IMG/VR virus record: IMGVR_UViG_3300037083_000012
Span: 1-38,461 of that record
Length of the DNA: 38,461 bases
DNA from: a virus
Strand: one strand, 5' to 3'
In this document: positions 37,807 through 38,461 of the stretch, piece by piece
Layout: every line of letters starts with the position of its first letter
Position numbering within the stretch: the stretch's first letter is position 1
Made by a program: the position numbers and the translations under genes
The notes under the pieces: generated by a model
Database searches by the model: none
What the model was told of the DNA's origin: nothing
What the model saw: only the letters and a program-made list of their open reading frames with translations

Positions 37807-38436
37807 GTGAAAGACAAGAAGATGAGAATCTCAGGCGGTGAACTATCTCGCAAGGCTCTATCCGACACAACGAAGTACAAAGCCTTGGAAGTCGGTCATT
37901 GGATGGCCGAAGATATAGAACCTCATCTCTATCAAGCGATTGCTAATTATGAGAACATGATCGATGAGAATGAGTTCTGCGTTGTGATGGTATTGGCTAC
38001 TGACCCTCTCATCAAGAATCTAATCCGTCGTAAATTCTATTGTTGGCCTTACTTGCCTAGTCCTAGACCAAACCAATCAGTTTTTTTATATAACAAATCA
38101 GCAGGCAGGATAATCAAAAGATTATGGGTTCTTCCTTCTGCTTTGGCAATGTCAGATCTTACAGATCCAAGATTAACAGTTAATAAAATGGTTCATAAAA
38201 GATACGAGACAATGCAAGCATGGTCTATGGCTTTCTTTGAGGGTAAATTCTGGGAGTATATTAGATACGAAAGCGAAATCAATATGCCATCAGAACATGA
38301 ATATTTCCTACAACATCGCGAAGAACTTATCCAAGCAGGTTGTAAGTTGCCTACATCTGACATCACCGAGGCCTTTGATTTTGATAAAATCCAGATCAAA
38401 CAAGTCATAGATACGAAAGAAGCCTTGATCGAGTAA
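37807..38436 (+). CDS. hypothetical head-cluster protein
   Basis: The 209-aa mixed alpha/beta protein contains ISGGELSRKALSDTTKYKAL, MDENEF-VV-V-ATDPLIKNL-type segments and WPYLPSPRPNQSVFLYNKSA. No domain was recognised. Starts at GTG 37807 or ATG 37822 are both weak. Its last 43 codons lie antisense to the alpha-CTD-like gene. Its position between portal and scaffold suggests a minor virion or assembly protein. Confidence 0.65.
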   Translation: MKDKKMRISGGELSRKALSDTTKYKALEVGHWMAEDIEPHLYQAIANYENMIDENEFCVVMVLATDPLIKNLIRRKFYCWPYLPSPRPNQSVFLYNKSAGRIIKRLWVLPSALAMSDLTDPRLTVNKMVHKRYETMQAWSMAFFEGKFWEYIRYESEINMPSEHEYFLQHREELIQAGCKLPTSDITEAFDFDKIQIKQVIDTKEALIE

Positions 38437-38461
38437 TATTGTTTCTATGGGTTTAGGCAAT
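38308..38461 (-). CDS. 3' part of the alpha-CTD-like minus gene
   Basis: This is the right-end portion of the 105-aa minus frame that begins at 291. It holds the IKGLGDVR hairpin motif and ends LDKFFAML then TAG at 38308-38310. It overlaps the 3' end of the plus gene (to 38436) by 129 nt in convergent orientation, so both strands would be coding here. Confidence 0.55.
   Translation of the reverse strand, partial: LPKPIETILLDQGFFRIYDLFDLDFIKIKGLGDVRCRQLTTCLDKFFAML
38335..38461. repeat. terminal direct repeat, right copy (assembly overlap)
   Basis: This is the exact copy of bases 1-127. With the copies merged, the plus gene starting at 37807 ends at 38436 (equivalent to 102), and the minus gene starting at 291 runs on to 38308. 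Confidence 0.9.

Noticed and set aside
37793-37840. 15-codon frame before the 37807 gene
   Set aside because: Too short, with no clear ribosome site; it may only reflect the uncertain start of the next gene.

Overview
The window is a complete circular or circularly permuted tailed-phage genome (Caudoviricetes), AT-rich, probably assembled from a metagenome. Its last 127 bases repeat its first 127 exactly. 127 is a common assembler k-mer, so the ends most likely overlap and the unit genome is 38,334 bp. Genes are dense, many joined by ATGA or TAATG overlaps, and the standard bacterial code is used. The order TerS - TerL - portal - scaffold - N4-gp56-like capsid - connector - large stabilisation protein - ejection-like proteins - tail fibres, with no tape-measure, sheath or major tail-tube gene seen, suggests a short-tailed (podovirus-like) virion of P22-like logic. 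The host cannot be named from the sequence.

Layout. Plus-strand morphogenesis runs from 31779 through the ends to about 20850: packaging (31779-33438), portal (34377), small basic proteins (36413-37779), a protein ending at the junction, scaffold (306), major capsid (1332), two head-decoration-like proteins (2311, 3412), connector (4415), stabilisation protein (5563), a fibre-like protein (8195), a virion protein (8847), three probable ejection proteins plus a KTSC-domain protein (9339-13094), and a fibre/adhesin block (14715-20848) of very repetitive beta-rich proteins. A collagen-like mini-protein follows (21033).

The early region (21386-30632) holds a divergent switch: a minus operon (33-aa acidic peptide, putative single-strand annealing recombinase, small coiled protein) against a plus operon starting with a Cro-like repressor. 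The plus operon continues with a helix-turn-helix replication protein, a RusA-like resolvase, a ParB-domain DNA methyltransferase and small zinc-binding proteins. A second divergent region at 29533-29856 drives a minus cassette of seven small genes and, on plus, a membrane/coil protein, a small serine recombinase and a Pnkp-like 3'-phosphatase.

Minus-strand cassettes sit inside the plus-strand late region: seven overlapping genes at 13086-14525, one gene at 34048-34245, and an RNA-polymerase alpha-CTD-like gene that crosses the genome junction antisense to a plus gene. Three small membrane/coil proteins in different cassettes are paralogues, and two of those cassettes share a 16-bp promoter-region motif. 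No endolysin, DNA polymerase, tyrosine integrase or large CI-type repressor was recognised. Several genes too short for routine calling were found by reading both strands: 13086, 14035, 22592, 28168, 30629, 33438, 33566, 36684 and 37437, plus two apparently frameshifted ones at 3806 and 8003.
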